A stretch of 64,000 nucleotides of DNA from Sphingomonas sp. Root720. GTDB lineage: Bacteria > Pseudomonadota > Alphaproteobacteria > Sphingomonadales > Sphingomonadaceae. The stretch spans positions 574,106 to 638,105 of the forward strand of contig NZ_LMID01000013.1 of assembly GCF_001428605.1 (NCBI RefSeq), written 5' to 3'. The notes under the pieces were generated by a model. The model had not been told where the DNA came from. It searched no databases and was given only the letters and a program-made list of their open reading frames with translations. The position numbers were made by a program, and so were the translations under genes. Shown here one piece after another: positions 33,094-41,631 of this stretch (position 1 is its first letter; every line of letters starts with the position of its first letter).

Positions 33094-34356
33094 CTACATG
33101 CTTGCCGACGGGCCGACGATCGTCTTGCCGCCCTTCATGACGAAGCCGATCGTCCGCAACGCGCGGATATCGACGGTGGGGTCGCTGTCGACCGCAACGA
33201 TATCGGCCAGGTAGCCGGGACGCAGCGCACCGACCTCCTTTTCCACGCCCAACATACGCGCGCTCTCGATCGTTGCCGACCGAAGCGACTGCAGCGGCGT
33301 CATCCCCGCATCGACATAGAGCTCGGCCTCGCGAATCGTCGCGGTCGTGCCCTCGTTCGGTTCCCACGGATATTGGTCGCTCCCCAGCGCGATCGGCGTA
33401 CCGATCCTGATGGCGTTCCGGAGCATCTGCCAGTGCGCCTTGCCGACCGAATCGACGCGCGCGAGATACCAGTCCGGCGATCCGATCTTGCGGTAGAACG
33501 CCTTGGCGTCCGACTGGCTGACGACGATGGTGGGGACGAGCCACACGCCCTTCTGCTTCATCCTCGTCAACACGGGCGGGGTCAGGAAATAGCCATGCTC
33601 GAACCCGTCGATCCCCGCATCGAGCGCGGTTTCGGCCGAGAGGGGGGAGCCGTTGTGGCCGGTGACCTTGACGCCGTTGCGATGCGCGACCTCGATCGCG
33701 GTCTTCAGTTCGTCGTCGGTGAAGGGGGATGCGGCGATCTCGCCGTGCGTGTCGGAGATACCGCCCGAGATGCCGAGCTTGATCCACGTCGCGCCCTGCT
33801 TGATCTGCTCGCGCACCGCCCGCGAGAATTCGGCGGCGCCGTTCACCTCGGTCGACCCATGGCCGCCGGTGGCGACGATCGACGACCCCGCGGTGTGGAT
33901 GCGCGGCCCGTCGAACACGCCGCTGTCGATCATCTTCTTGAGGGTGAAGTCGGCGCCTTCCTGCGCGCCGGTCAGCCGGATCGTCGTCACGCCCGAGCGA
34001 AGCGATTTCTGGGCGTTGTCGAGCATCCGCAGCGCGATCGAGTCGCGGCCTTCATTATAGACGCGCGACGCGCCGGGCAGGTTGAGCGCGAGATGGACGT
34101 GCATGTTCATCAGGCCGGGGATCAGCCATTTGCCGTCGAGCGGGATGACCCGGGCGCCCGCCGGCACGGGGGTCGTGGAGGCGGGACCGATCGCCTGTAT
34201 CCTTTCGCCGTCGATCACCACCACGGCGTTGCGGACGGGGGCCTTGCCGTCGACGTCGACGACGTTCGCACCGGTTAGCGCCAGCAGCTCGGCCTGCGCC
34301 GCCGTGCCCATCAGCAGGCCGACCAGCAGTCCCCATCGTCCGACCGTCTTCATCAT
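33094..34356 (-). CDS. Secreted amidohydrolase, imidazolonepropionase-like (paralogue of 25278-26603)
   Basis: 420 residues; ATGATG start with GGGAG upstream. Signal peptide WGLLVGLLMGTAAQAE. Metal ligands: NMHVHLAL, Lys in ATWIKLGISGG, His in VTGHNGS and GFEHGYFL, Asp in ALGSDQYPWEPN. Very similar to the amidohydrolase at 25278-26603 throughout, including the shared IGSPDWYL and VWLVPTIVVSQ segments. It stands alone on the minus strand, divergent from the second DUF885 gene, with putative LysR site 2 in the shared promoter region. Likely a periplasmic dipeptidase or N-acyl-amino-acid hydrolase with different specificity from its paralogue. Confidence 0.82.
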   Translation of the reverse strand: MMKTVGRWGLLVGLLMGTAAQAELLALTGANVVDVDGKAPVRNAVVVIDGERIQAIGPASTTPVPAGARVIPLDGKWLIPGLMNMHVHLALNLPGASRVYNEGRDSIALRMLDNAQKSLRSGVTTIRLTGAQEGADFTLKKMIDSGVFDGPRIHTAGSSIVATGGHGSTEVNGAAEFSRAVREQIKQGATWIKLGISGGISDTHGEIAASPFTDDELKTAIEVAHRNGVKVTGHNGSPLSAETALDAGIDGFEHGYFLTPPVLTRMKQKGVWLVPTIVVSQSDAKAFYRKIGSPDWYLARVDSVGKAHWQMLRNAIRIGTPIALGSDQYPWEPNEGTTATIREAELYVDAGMTPLQSLRSATIESARMLGVEKEVGALRPGYLADIVAVDSDPTVDIRALRTIGFVMKGGKTIVGPSASM

Positions 34357-34473
34357 CGCGCGTCTCCCTCAGAATGGCGTGCCCCGGACGCGGCATCGCT
34401 CGCGCCGCCACTCCGATAGGAAGAGGATGCGCGAAGAAGATGTGCAAACAATGCATGGACTTGCCAGACTTCA

Positions 34474-34488
34474 TTGCGATTTACGCAA
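34474..34488. promoter_or_regulatory. Putative LysR operator 2 (TTGCG-N5-CGCAA)
   Basis: TTGCGATTTACGCAA in the 285-bp region between the divergent amidohydrolase (start 34356) and DUF885 (start 34642) genes. The 5+5 palindrome is identical to sites 1 and 3. No other feature was recognised in this gap. Confidence 0.55.
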
Positions 34489-34641
34489 CATCCTGGCAGC
34501 TTTGAGGCACGAAAACTGCTAAAAACGCCGCTTTTCATATAGTTGGGCGGAAGCGCGGTCCACTCGCCCGCCGCTTGCCGCAAGCCCGTGGATTTGCATT
34601 CTGCGGGAAGCACATCGGCACGACCGCCTCGGGGGAACAAG

Positions 34642-36465
34642 ATGACCGCCTTCAAGCCAATCCAATCGTCGCGGCGCGAGCTGCTCGTGCTGCTCGGCGC
34701 CAGCGCGGCTGCGATCGGGATGCCCGCCCTGGCCCAGGCCGGATCGGATGCCGATCGGCAGTTGCGCGCCCTGCTCGATCGCAGCGACGCGGCCGACGCG
34801 CTGCTCGACCCGATCTCGGAGACCCGCAAGGACAAGGGCGCGCGGGGCCCGGTGTTCGTCGATCCACTCGGCGATGCCTACGCCGCCGCACTCCGCGCCA
34901 ACAAGACGGCCGAGTGGAAGCAATTGCAGGCGATCGATCGGGCCGGCCTCTCCGCCATCGACAAGATCGCCTATGACGTCTTCGCCTATCGTCTCCGCCA
35001 GACGCTCGAGCTGTTCGAGACGGGCCTGTTCGAGGTGCAGCGCAAGGCGCCGTTCAATCCATCCTTCGGGCTCCAGGTCGAGTTCCCGGACTTCGTGTCG
35101 GGCGGCCCCGCCCCTTTCGCGACGCTGGAGGATTATGAGCGCGGGCTCGCCCGGCTCGACGGCTTCGCCGGCTATCTCGCCAACGCGGTCGCCCAGGCCA
35201 GGCGGGGACTCGCCGAAGGCTATCGCCAGCCGCGCATCCTGATCGAGAACCTGCTCAAGCAGGTCGACGCGATGCTGGCCACGCCGATCGAGAAGAGCCC
35301 GTTCTGGTCGGCGATCGACCGCATGCCGGCCAGCTTCGCCGCGGCCGACCGGCAAAGGCTGACCGCCGCCTATCGCAAGGCGATCGGCGACAAGGTCTAT
35401 CCCGGCTACCGTCTGTGGCAGACCTTCCTGCGCGACGACTATCTGCCTGTCGCGACCGTGGAGCCGGGCCGCTGGGCGATGAAGGACGGCGACGCCCTCT
35501 ATGCCTGGGAACTGGCGCGCCACACCACGACCCGGCGGACGCCGGACGAAATCCACACGCTCGGCCTGTCCGAGGTGGCGCGCATCCGCAAGGAGATGGA
35601 GGAGGTCCGCGTCCGGGTCGGCTTCCAGGGCGACCTCCGCGCCTTCTTCGAATATGTCCGGACCGATCCGAAATTCTATTACAAGACCCCGGACGAACTG
35701 CTCGGCCGCTTCAAGGCGATCGAGGCGAAGATCTGGCTGCGCATTCCGGAGCTGTTCCACGACCGGCCCAAGGCACCCTTCATGGTCGCCCCCCTGCCCG
35801 CGCTCGGCGACCAGCGCGGCACCGGCTATTATCGCCCCGGTCCGCCGGACGGGAAGACGCCGGGCGTCCTGTTCTTCAACATGTCGATGCTCAACACCCG
35901 CCCGATCCCGACGCTCGAGACGCTGACCCTGCACGAGGGCATTCCCGGCCATCATTTCCAGATCACCCTGGCCCGGGAAAACGAGGCGCTGCCGCCGCTG
36001 CTCCGCTACGGTTCGGCGACGGCCTTCTCCGAAGGCTGGGGCCTCTACGCCGAATCGCTCGGGCCGGAGCTCGGCATGTTCGGCGATCCGATGCAGCTGT
36101 TCGGCCATCTCGACATGGAGATGCTGCGCGCGGTGCGGCTGGTGGTCGACACCGGCATCCACGCCAAGCGCTGGGACCGGCAGAAGGCGATCGACTATAT
36201 GCTCGACAACACCTCGATGGCACCGCGCGACGTCGCGGTCGAGATCGATCGCTACATCGCCTATCCGGGGCAGGCCTGCGCCTACAAGATCGGCGAGCTC
36301 AAGTTCCGCGAACTGCGCAACCGCGGCAAGGCGAAGCTCGGCACGCGGTTCGACGTGCGCGACTATCATCACCAGATCCTCGATACCGGATGCCTGCCGA
36401 TGGACGTTCTCGAAGCCAAGATAGACGGCTGGATCGCTGCCGGCGGCGGGATGCCGAAGGCATGA
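34642..36465 (+). CDS. Tat-exported DUF885 metallohydrolase-like protein (copy 2)
   Basis: 607 residues from ATG 34642 (GGGGGAAC upstream; the longer frame from 34543 lacks a ribosome site). Twin-arginine-type signal SSRRELLVLLGASAAAIG and an Ala-x-Ala cleavage region. DUF885 signature: HEGIPGHHFQ at residues ~431-440, then EGWGLYAESLG and YPGQACAYKIGELKF. The second member of the family in the window, clearly diverged from copy 1. First gene of a translationally coupled trio with DUF3311 and SSS proteins (ATGA overlaps), which suggests the symporter imports its hydrolysis product. Confidence 0.82.
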   Translation: MTAFKPIQSSRRELLVLLGASAAAIGMPALAQAGSDADRQLRALLDRSDAADALLDPISETRKDKGARGPVFVDPLGDAYAAALRANKTAEWKQLQAIDRAGLSAIDKIAYDVFAYRLRQTLELFETGLFEVQRKAPFNPSFGLQVEFPDFVSGGPAPFATLEDYERGLARLDGFAGYLANAVAQARRGLAEGYRQPRILIENLLKQVDAMLATPIEKSPFWSAIDRMPASFAAADRQRLTAAYRKAIGDKVYPGYRLWQTFLRDDYLPVATVEPGRWAMKDGDALYAWELARHTTTRRTPDEIHTLGLSEVARIRKEMEEVRVRVGFQGDLRAFFEYVRTDPKFYYKTPDELLGRFKAIEAKIWLRIPELFHDRPKAPFMVAPLPALGDQRGTGYYRPGPPDGKTPGVLFFNMSMLNTRPIPTLETLTLHEGIPGHHFQITLARENEALPPLLRYGSATAFSEGWGLYAESLGPELGMFGDPMQLFGHLDMEMLRAVRLVVDTGIHAKRWDRQKAIDYMLDNTSMAPRDVAVEIDRYIAYPGQACAYKIGELKFRELRNRGKAKLGTRFDVRDYHHQILDTGCLPMDVLEAKIDGWIAAGGGMPKA

Positions 36466-36707
36466 CCATGAAGGGTTATGGCCATCGCTGGCTGCTGCTG
36501 CTGCCGTTCCTGTGGCAGATCGCGGCGGTGCCGTTCGTCAACGATGTGGCGTGGCGGCCGCTCTCCCTGCCCTTTCCGATGATGTGGCAGCTGGTGGGGA
36601 TCGTGATCACGACGATCGTCATCGCGACCGTGTTCCGTCTCGACGAACGGCTGGAAGGCGGGGAGCAGGACATTTCCTCGGGCCGGAGCGAGGATCGCCA
36701 CCCATGA
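36462..36707 (+). CDS. DUF3311-like small membrane protein, symporter partner
   Basis: 81 residues with two hydrophobic helices (LLLLPFLWQIAAVPFVN and MMWQLVGIVITTIVIATVF) and a polar Asp/Glu-rich tail. ATG 36462 overlaps the DUF885 stop codon, and its own stop overlaps the ATG of the SSS gene. DUF3311 proteins are commonly encoded immediately before sodium:solute symporters and are thought to be accessory subunits. Good match in size, topology and position. Confidence 0.75.
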   Translation: MTMKGYGHRWLLLLPFLWQIAAVPFVNDVAWRPLSLPFPMMWQLVGIVITTIVIATVFRLDERLEGGEQDISSGRSEDRHP

Positions 36708-38152
36708 TCCTGGCCATGACGCTGGCCATCGTGCTGGGCACCGTGCTCGGCTCGGTCGTCTACGCCCGGCGCCAGGTGCGGGCGAAGACCCTCACCGAAT
36801 GGGCGGTCGGCGGCCGTCGCTTCGGCACGCTCATATTCTGGTTCCTCAATGCCGGCGAGATCTACACGACCTTTGCCGTGCTCGGCATTTCGGGTTTCGC
36901 CTGGGCGTTCGGTGCGCCGGCCTATCTGGCGCTGACCTCGGTCTCGCTGGCCGCGGTGATCGGCTACTGGCTGATGCCGCGCATCTGGGCGGCGGGGCAC
37001 AAGGACAATCTCGTCACCCAGGCCGACTTCTTCGCCGCGCATTACCGCGCGACCTGGCTCGGCGTCGTCGTCGGCATCGCCGGCATCGCCGCGCTGATCG
37101 TCTATGTGCAGATCCAGATCACCGCGCTCGGCCTGATCCTGCGCCTGACCCTGGGGCAGGATGTATCGCCCACCCTGGCGGCGATCCTCGCTGCGATCGT
37201 CATGGTGGCGTTCGTCTTCCTCGCCGGCCTGCGGTCCGCCGCCTTCGCCGCAGGGGTGAAGGACATATTGATGCTGGTCGTGGTCGTCGTGCTGTGCGGC
37301 GGCGCCGCCGCGACGGTCGGCGCCTCGTCGATGCTCGACATCTATGCGCGGGTGCAGGACCAGTTTCCGACGATCGGCAGCTTTCCCGGGCTCAAGCCCG
37401 AAGCCGGACTGGACTCGGTGTGGCTGATGACCTCCGCGCTCAATGTCGCGATCGGCAACTGGATATTGCCGCACCTGTTCCAGCTCTGCTTTTCGGCCGG
37501 CAGCCGGACGACGATCCGGCGCAATGCCGTGCTTCAGCCGATCTACTCGCTCTCCTATTTCTTCATCATCCTGCTCGGCTTCGCGGCGCTGCTGGCCGGC
37601 ATCCAGCCGCCCGAAGGCGACAGCAACGCGGTGCTGATCAGCTTCGTCGCCGATCGGTATCCGCCCTGGGCGGTCGCCCTGTTCGCCGGAACGGCCTGCC
37701 TGCTGGCGCTTGTTCCGGGATCGGTGCTGCTGCTGACGGCGGGATCGCTGTTCAGCCGCAACGTGCTCAAGCCGGTCATGCCCTCGCTGGGCGACCGGGC
37801 GGCGCTGCTCGCCTCGCGCCTCTCGATGCTGGCGTTCGCCGCCGCCGCCGTATGGCTGACGATCGGAGCCTCGCGCTCGCTCGTCGAGATCGGCCTGTCG
37901 GCCTACGCCGCGATCGGCATGCTCGCGCCGGGCGTATACTTCGCCTTCACCTGGAAGCGGGTCAGCGCGGTCGGCGTGATGGCGGGCATCATCGTCGGCT
38001 ATGCGGCGCTGCTGCCGCAGCTGCAGCCTTTCTGGAACGGGCTGTTGCCGCACTGGGACACCGGCCTGGTCGCGATGATCGTCAATGCCGTCGTCGCGGC
38101 GATCGTGTCGCTGCTGGTCCCGTCACGGCACCCGGAGGAGGTCCTCGGCTGA
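36704..38152 (+). CDS. Sodium:solute symporter (SSS family)
   Basis: 482 residues, about 13 hydrophobic segments. The N-terminal YARRQVRAKTLTEWAVGGRRFG, the helix with GEIYTTFAVLGISGFAWAFG and the loop QADFFAAHYRATWLG are SSS features, and the SRLSMLAFAAAAVW region is typical of helices near the second repeat. Probably takes up amino acids or a monocarboxylate with Na+, matching its position after a peptidase-like gene. Translationally coupled to DUF3311. Its 3' end overlaps the convergent LysR gene by 30 nt. Confidence 0.85.
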   Translation: MILAMTLAIVLGTVLGSVVYARRQVRAKTLTEWAVGGRRFGTLIFWFLNAGEIYTTFAVLGISGFAWAFGAPAYLALTSVSLAAVIGYWLMPRIWAAGHKDNLVTQADFFAAHYRATWLGVVVGIAGIAALIVYVQIQITALGLILRLTLGQDVSPTLAAILAAIVMVAFVFLAGLRSAAFAAGVKDILMLVVVVVLCGGAAATVGASSMLDIYARVQDQFPTIGSFPGLKPEAGLDSVWLMTSALNVAIGNWILPHLFQLCFSAGSRTTIRRNAVLQPIYSLSYFFIILLGFAALLAGIQPPEGDSNAVLISFVADRYPPWAVALFAGTACLLALVPGSVLLLTAGSLFSRNVLKPVMPSLGDRAALLASRLSMLAFAAAAVWLTIGASRSLVEIGLSAYAAIGMLAPGVYFAFTWKRVSAVGVMAGIIVGYAALLPQLQPFWNGLLPHWDTGLVAMIVNAVVAAIVSLLVPSRHPEEVLG

Positions 38153-39070
38153 GCCGGTCGCGGTCACCGGGATCGACGCCCAGCTCTTGAGGCTGTTCTC
38201 CAGCTGCGACAGCAGCCGCGCGGGCGCCCCGTCGAGCTGGCGGCCGAGCCGGTGGATCAGGCTGACCGACGTATGCTCCAGCTCGGGATCGAGCAGGGGC
38301 CGCGCGACCAGCGAGCCTTCGGCCAGTTCGGTCAGCGCGGAGATGCGCGGCAGCACCGTGATCACCCGCCCGGCCTTGGCGACCTCGCGCATGATCTGGA
38401 TCGACGAGGTGACGAGCATCGGTTCCAGCATGATCCTCGCCCGCCGTTCGGCATGGATCAACGTCGAGCGGATACGGAAGCCCTTGGGCGGCAGGCAGAG
38501 GTCGAAGCGGGTGAGGTCCTCCAGGGTGATCGCGCTCAGCTCGGCGGCCGGATGGTTCGGCGCGCACATCGCCAGCAGCGGCTGGTTCACCGCGAGCCGC
38601 GTCCGGATCTTCGGTTCGTCCGGGACGTGCAGGATCATGCCGATATGCACCTCGTCCTCGAGCACCATCCGGATGATCTCCGAACTGGTATAGCTGTGGA
38701 TGGTGATCGCGATGCCGGGGTTGCGCCGCTGGAACTGGTCGAAGGTCCGGGCGAAGGCATTGCCGATGAAGCCTTCGCCGATCGCCAGCACGATATGCCC
38801 GGTCTTGACCTCGCGCAGTTCCTGCAACCGGTTCATCAGGCTTTCGCGGTCGGACAGCTGCTCGCGGTGGAAGTCGAACACCAGCCTTCCCGCGTCGGTC
38901 AGCCGGATCGAACGCCGGCCGCGTTCGATCAGCGACACGCCCATCGCCGCTTCGAGCTGGCCGATCTGCCGGCTGATCGAGGACACCGCCACGCCGATCT
39001 TCTCGCTGGCGAGACGCATCGAACCCAGCGACGCGGCCTCGTAGAAATAATGAAACGCGTTATCCCACAT
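38123..39070 (-). CDS. LysR-family transcriptional regulator
   Basis: 315 residues from ATG 39070 (GGGAG 8 nt upstream); a GTG at 39088 gives six more residues. Winged HTH at the N-terminus (FYEAASLGSMRLASEKIGVAVSSISRQIGQLEAAMG), then a periplasmic-binding-protein-like effector domain. Divergent from the DapA-like gene, with the 15-bp palindrome TTGCG-N5-CGCAA between them, the classic LysR arrangement. The same palindrome at 33070 and 34474 suggests that it also controls the receptor, amidohydrolase and DUF885/SSS genes. The effector is unknown; a pathway amino acid or its imine is a reasonable guess. Confidence 0.88.
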   Translation of the reverse strand: MWDNAFHYFYEAASLGSMRLASEKIGVAVSSISRQIGQLEAAMGVSLIERGRRSIRLTDAGRLVFDFHREQLSDRESLMNRLQELREVKTGHIVLAIGEGFIGNAFARTFDQFQRRNPGIAITIHSYTSSEIIRMVLEDEVHIGMILHVPDEPKIRTRLAVNQPLLAMCAPNHPAAELSAITLEDLTRFDLCLPPKGFRIRSTLIHAERRARIMLEPMLVTSSIQIMREVAKAGRVITVLPRISALTELAEGSLVARPLLDPELEHTSVSLIHRLGRQLDGAPARLLSQLENSLKSWASIPVTATGSAEDLLRVP

Positions 39071-39135
39071 CCGTCCGGCTCCCGACACCGCAGTGCACGC
39101 ATCATAAAAGATCGAAGGTCCGCAAGCTACAACCT

Positions 39136-39150
39136 TTGCGGTTTGCGCAA
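39136..39150. promoter_or_regulatory. Putative LysR operator 3 (TTGCG-N5-CGCAA)
   Basis: TTGCGGTTTGCGCAA, 66-80 nt upstream of lysR and 100-115 nt upstream of the DapA-like start. Extra half-sites flank it (CCGCAA at 39120, CGCAAC near 39195), as is usual for LysR recognition plus activation sites. Confidence 0.6.
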
Positions 39151-39250
39151 CAAAGATGGTGATTCATTGCTATTGCTGCGAAAACCGCTTCGTCGCAACA
39201 GCGAGAATGCCGGACCAGCCGGCCGAAAAGCGCCAAGGGGGCTACCGAGT

Positions 39251-40171
39251 GTGAGCAAGCGATCGCGTGTCAATTGGCGGGGCTATATTCCTGCGATCAC
39301 CACTCCGTTCGATGCGCAGCGGCAGCTCGATCTCGCGGGGCTGGGCCGCCTGCTCGAATGGCTCGAGGCCGAAGGGATGCACGGTCTTATCCTGGCGGGC
39401 ACCACCGGCGAGTGGACCAGCATGACCCCGGCGGAGCGCAAGCAGCTGTTTACGGCGGCCGGGGACCAGCTCGGCGCGCGCATGCCGCTGATCGCCGGTT
39501 GCACCGCGTTCACCGCGCGCGAAGCGGTGGATTTCGCCGAGCATGCGGCACAGCATGGTTTCGAAGGCATCCTCGTCACCCCCCCGCCCTATCTGCGCCC
39601 GGGTGCCGATGAGATCGTCGATTTCTATTCCGACATCTCTGACGCCACGCCGCTGCCAATCTGCGTGTACAACTGGCCGCCCGGCACCGGCATCGACATG
39701 CCCGTCGAGCTGCTGGAGCGGCTGGCCGATATCGAGAATGTCGTCGCGATCAAGCAGTCGACCAGCGACCTCAACAGCTTCGTCCGCACCTTCTTCGCGC
39801 TGAACGACAAGGTCCGCGTCTTCGGCCATTCGATGGACGAGCACGGACTGGCGCTTCTTCAGGCGCGCGGCGGCGACGGCACGATGGGCGCCGGTGCGGT
39901 GCTCGGCCGCGTCCACGCCGACTTCTACAATCATCTCTGGGCCGGCGAGATAGACGAGGCGCGGGCTTGCGGCGTAAAAGACCGCATGATTCTCGATCAC
40001 TGGTACACCCGCGAACTGATCGGCCGCTTCGGCTCGGGACCGGCCGTGCTCAAGGCCGGGCTCAATGCGCAGGGCCTGCCCGGGGGCTATGTCCGCCGGC
40101 CGCTCCGCGACGTCGCCGAGGAGCATATGGACATGATCCGGGAAACGTTGGTCGCTGCCGGGCGCCTCTAG
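39251..40171 (+). CDS. DapA/N-acetylneuraminate-lyase-family enzyme, possible 1-pyrroline-4-hydroxy-2-carboxylate deaminase
   Basis: 306 residues with a GTG start (AAGGGGG about 10 nt upstream). Class I aldolase TIM barrel: T51-T52-G53-E54 (AGTTGEW), Tyr140 in ICVYNWPP and Schiff-base Lys168 in VVAIKQSTSD. The family includes dihydrodipicolinate synthase, sugar-acid dehydratases and LhpC-type deaminases of trans-4-hydroxyproline breakdown. Immediately downstream is a three-gene FAD/2Fe-2S/NAD-FAD dehydrogenase like D-hydroxyproline dehydrogenase, which makes the LhpC-type role the best fit. No epimerase or 2-oxoglutarate-semialdehyde dehydrogenase is visible here, so the assignment stays tentative. 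First gene of the LysR-linked operon. Confidence 0.7.
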   Translation: MSKRSRVNWRGYIPAITTPFDAQRQLDLAGLGRLLEWLEAEGMHGLILAGTTGEWTSMTPAERKQLFTAAGDQLGARMPLIAGCTAFTAREAVDFAEHAAQHGFEGILVTPPPYLRPGADEIVDFYSDISDATPLPICVYNWPPGTGIDMPVELLERLADIENVVAIKQSTSDLNSFVRTFFALNDKVRVFGHSMDEHGLALLQARGGDGTMGAGAVLGRVHADFYNHLWAGEIDEARACGVKDRMILDHWYTRELIGRFGSGPAVLKAGLNAQGLPGGYVRRPLRDVAEEHMDMIRETLVAAGRL

Positions 40172-40177
40172 GGCGCC

Positions 40178-41359
40178 ATGGAGAAGCATGATGTCCTCGT
40201 GGTTGGCGGCGGCCTGGTCGGCTGCGCCGCCGCGTGGCATCTCGCCGAGGCCGGCGCGTCGGTCCTGGTCGTCGATGGCGGCGATTTCGGCATGGGCGCA
40301 TCGGGCCAGAACGCCGGTTCGCTGCACTTCCAGATCGAGCGGCGATTCCTCGAGCAGGGCGACGCGCTCGCCCGCCAGGCCGAGCAGACCATCGCGCTGA
40401 GCCGGATCGCGATCGAGGATTGGCGCGGATTGGGTGCGGCGCTCGATGCCGATCTCCATGTCGTGATGGAGGGCGGCTTCATGGTCGCCGAGACCCCCGA
40501 CCAGGTCGCGCTGCTGGAACACAAGGTCGCGCGCGAGGTTGCCGAGGGGCTGCGCATGCGATTGCTCGACGGCGACGAGGCGCGTCGCATCGCTCCCTAT
40601 CTCTCGCCGCACATCGTGGCCGCGGCCTTCGCACCCGACGAAGGCCATGCCGATTCCCGCGCCGTCACCCCGGCCTTCGCTGCAGCCGCACGGCGGGCCG
40701 GCGCCAGCTTGCGCAGCCGGACGCGGCTGGGCGCCCTCGCCAGGGTCCGGGGCGGATTCGAGGCGCGGGGCGATGGTCTTTCCGTCCGCGCCGACCAGGT
40801 GCTCGTGGCGGCCGGCGCCTGGACCCCGCAGGTCTGCGCGCTCGCCAACCTCCACGCCCCGCTCTATCCGGTGGCACTGCTGATGAACGCGACCGAACGG
40901 ACGCAGCGGCCGCGGATTCCGCATCTCATCCAGCATGTCGGCCGCCGCCTGTCGATGAAGCAGACCCATGCGGGCAATATCCTGATCGGCGGAGGCTGGC
41001 CGGCGCGGCTCGCCCTCGCCGCCGATGGCGGCTTCGACCCCGGCACACGGCCCGCGATGATCGAGGAGTCGCTCGCCGGCAATCTGCGCGCCGCGGTCGA
41101 CGTCGTGCCCGACGTCGCGTCGCTCAACCTCCTGCGCAGCTGGACCGGGGTGACGGCGGTCAGCGGCGACCAGCTGCCCGTGGTGGGAGAGGTGCCGCGC
41201 ATGCGGGGCTTCTGGATCGCGGGCGGCGGATCGGCTTTCACGCTCGGCCCCAGCTTCGCCCGCCTCGTCGCACGGGCGATGCGCGGGACGGCCACGCCGG
41301 AGCTGGACTTCGTCTCCCCGGCACGCTTCGATCATCTCAACAGCTTCATGGGGCAGTGA
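40178..41359 (+). CDS. FAD-dependent amino-acid dehydrogenase, DAAO/GlyOx fold (D-hydroxyproline dehydrogenase beta-like)
   Basis: 393 residues, starting 6 nt after the DapA-like stop. N-terminal Rossmann fold VVGGGLVGCAAAWHLAEAG with the acidic end VVDGGDF, then the DAAO-type substrate domain, and RSWTGVTAVSGDQLPVVGEV with GFWIAGGGSAFTLGPSFARL at the FAD C-terminal site. Similar to beta subunits of heterotrimeric D-hydroxyproline dehydrogenase, opine oxidase and glycine/sarcosine oxidase. With the next two genes it forms a beta-gamma-alpha set. It oxidises a secondary amine or D-amino acid to the imine and passes electrons through the small Fe-S subunit. Confidence 0.8.
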   Translation: MEKHDVLVVGGGLVGCAAAWHLAEAGASVLVVDGGDFGMGASGQNAGSLHFQIERRFLEQGDALARQAEQTIALSRIAIEDWRGLGAALDADLHVVMEGGFMVAETPDQVALLEHKVAREVAEGLRMRLLDGDEARRIAPYLSPHIVAAAFAPDEGHADSRAVTPAFAAAARRAGASLRSRTRLGALARVRGGFEARGDGLSVRADQVLVAAGAWTPQVCALANLHAPLYPVALLMNATERTQRPRIPHLIQHVGRRLSMKQTHAGNILIGGGWPARLALAADGGFDPGTRPAMIEESLAGNLRAAVDVVPDVASLNLLRSWTGVTAVSGDQLPVVGEVPRMRGFWIAGGGSAFTLGPSFARLVARAMRGTATPELDFVSPARFDHLNSFMGQ

Positions 41360-41631
41360 TGCGGATCGATCGCGATACCAGCCGGGGGCCCGCGGCGACG
41401 ATCCGGGTGGACGGCGTCGCCATAGCGACGTTCGAGGGCGAGACGATCGCAGCGGCCATGCTCCAGCATGGACCCGCCTTCCGCCGCGACACGCGCGGCC
41501 GGGACCGCGGGCTGTTCTGCAACATGGGCACCTGTTCCGAATGCCTCGTCACCTTGCTGCCCTCGCGCCGCCGGGTCCGCGCCTGCATGACCGAGGTCGC
41601 CGACGCGATGGAGGTGTCGACCCATGGCTGA
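41359..41631 (+). CDS. Small 2Fe-2S subunit of the amine/amino-acid dehydrogenase (gamma-like)
   Basis: 90 residues; its ATG overlaps the preceding stop (TGATG). Cys54, Cys59, Cys62 and Cys76 form the C-x4-C-x2-C-x13-C pattern of a plant-type 2Fe-2S cluster (FCNMGTCSEC, then RACM). The short N-terminal beta region (IRVDGVAIATFEGETIAAAM) matches the HcnA/SoxA-N-type small subunits of hydroxyproline and opine dehydrogenases. Ends 8 nt inside the next gene. Role: electron transfer between the two flavin subunits. Confidence 0.8.
   Translation: MRIDRDTSRGPAATIRVDGVAIATFEGETIAAAMLQHGPAFRRDTRGRDRGLFCNMGTCSECLVTLLPSRRRVRACMTEVADAMEVSTHG

Noticed and set aside
36799-38190. 463-codon frame overlapping the SSS symporter
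   Set aside because: Arg/Gly/Ala-rich same-strand shadow with no hydrophobic helices or start signal.
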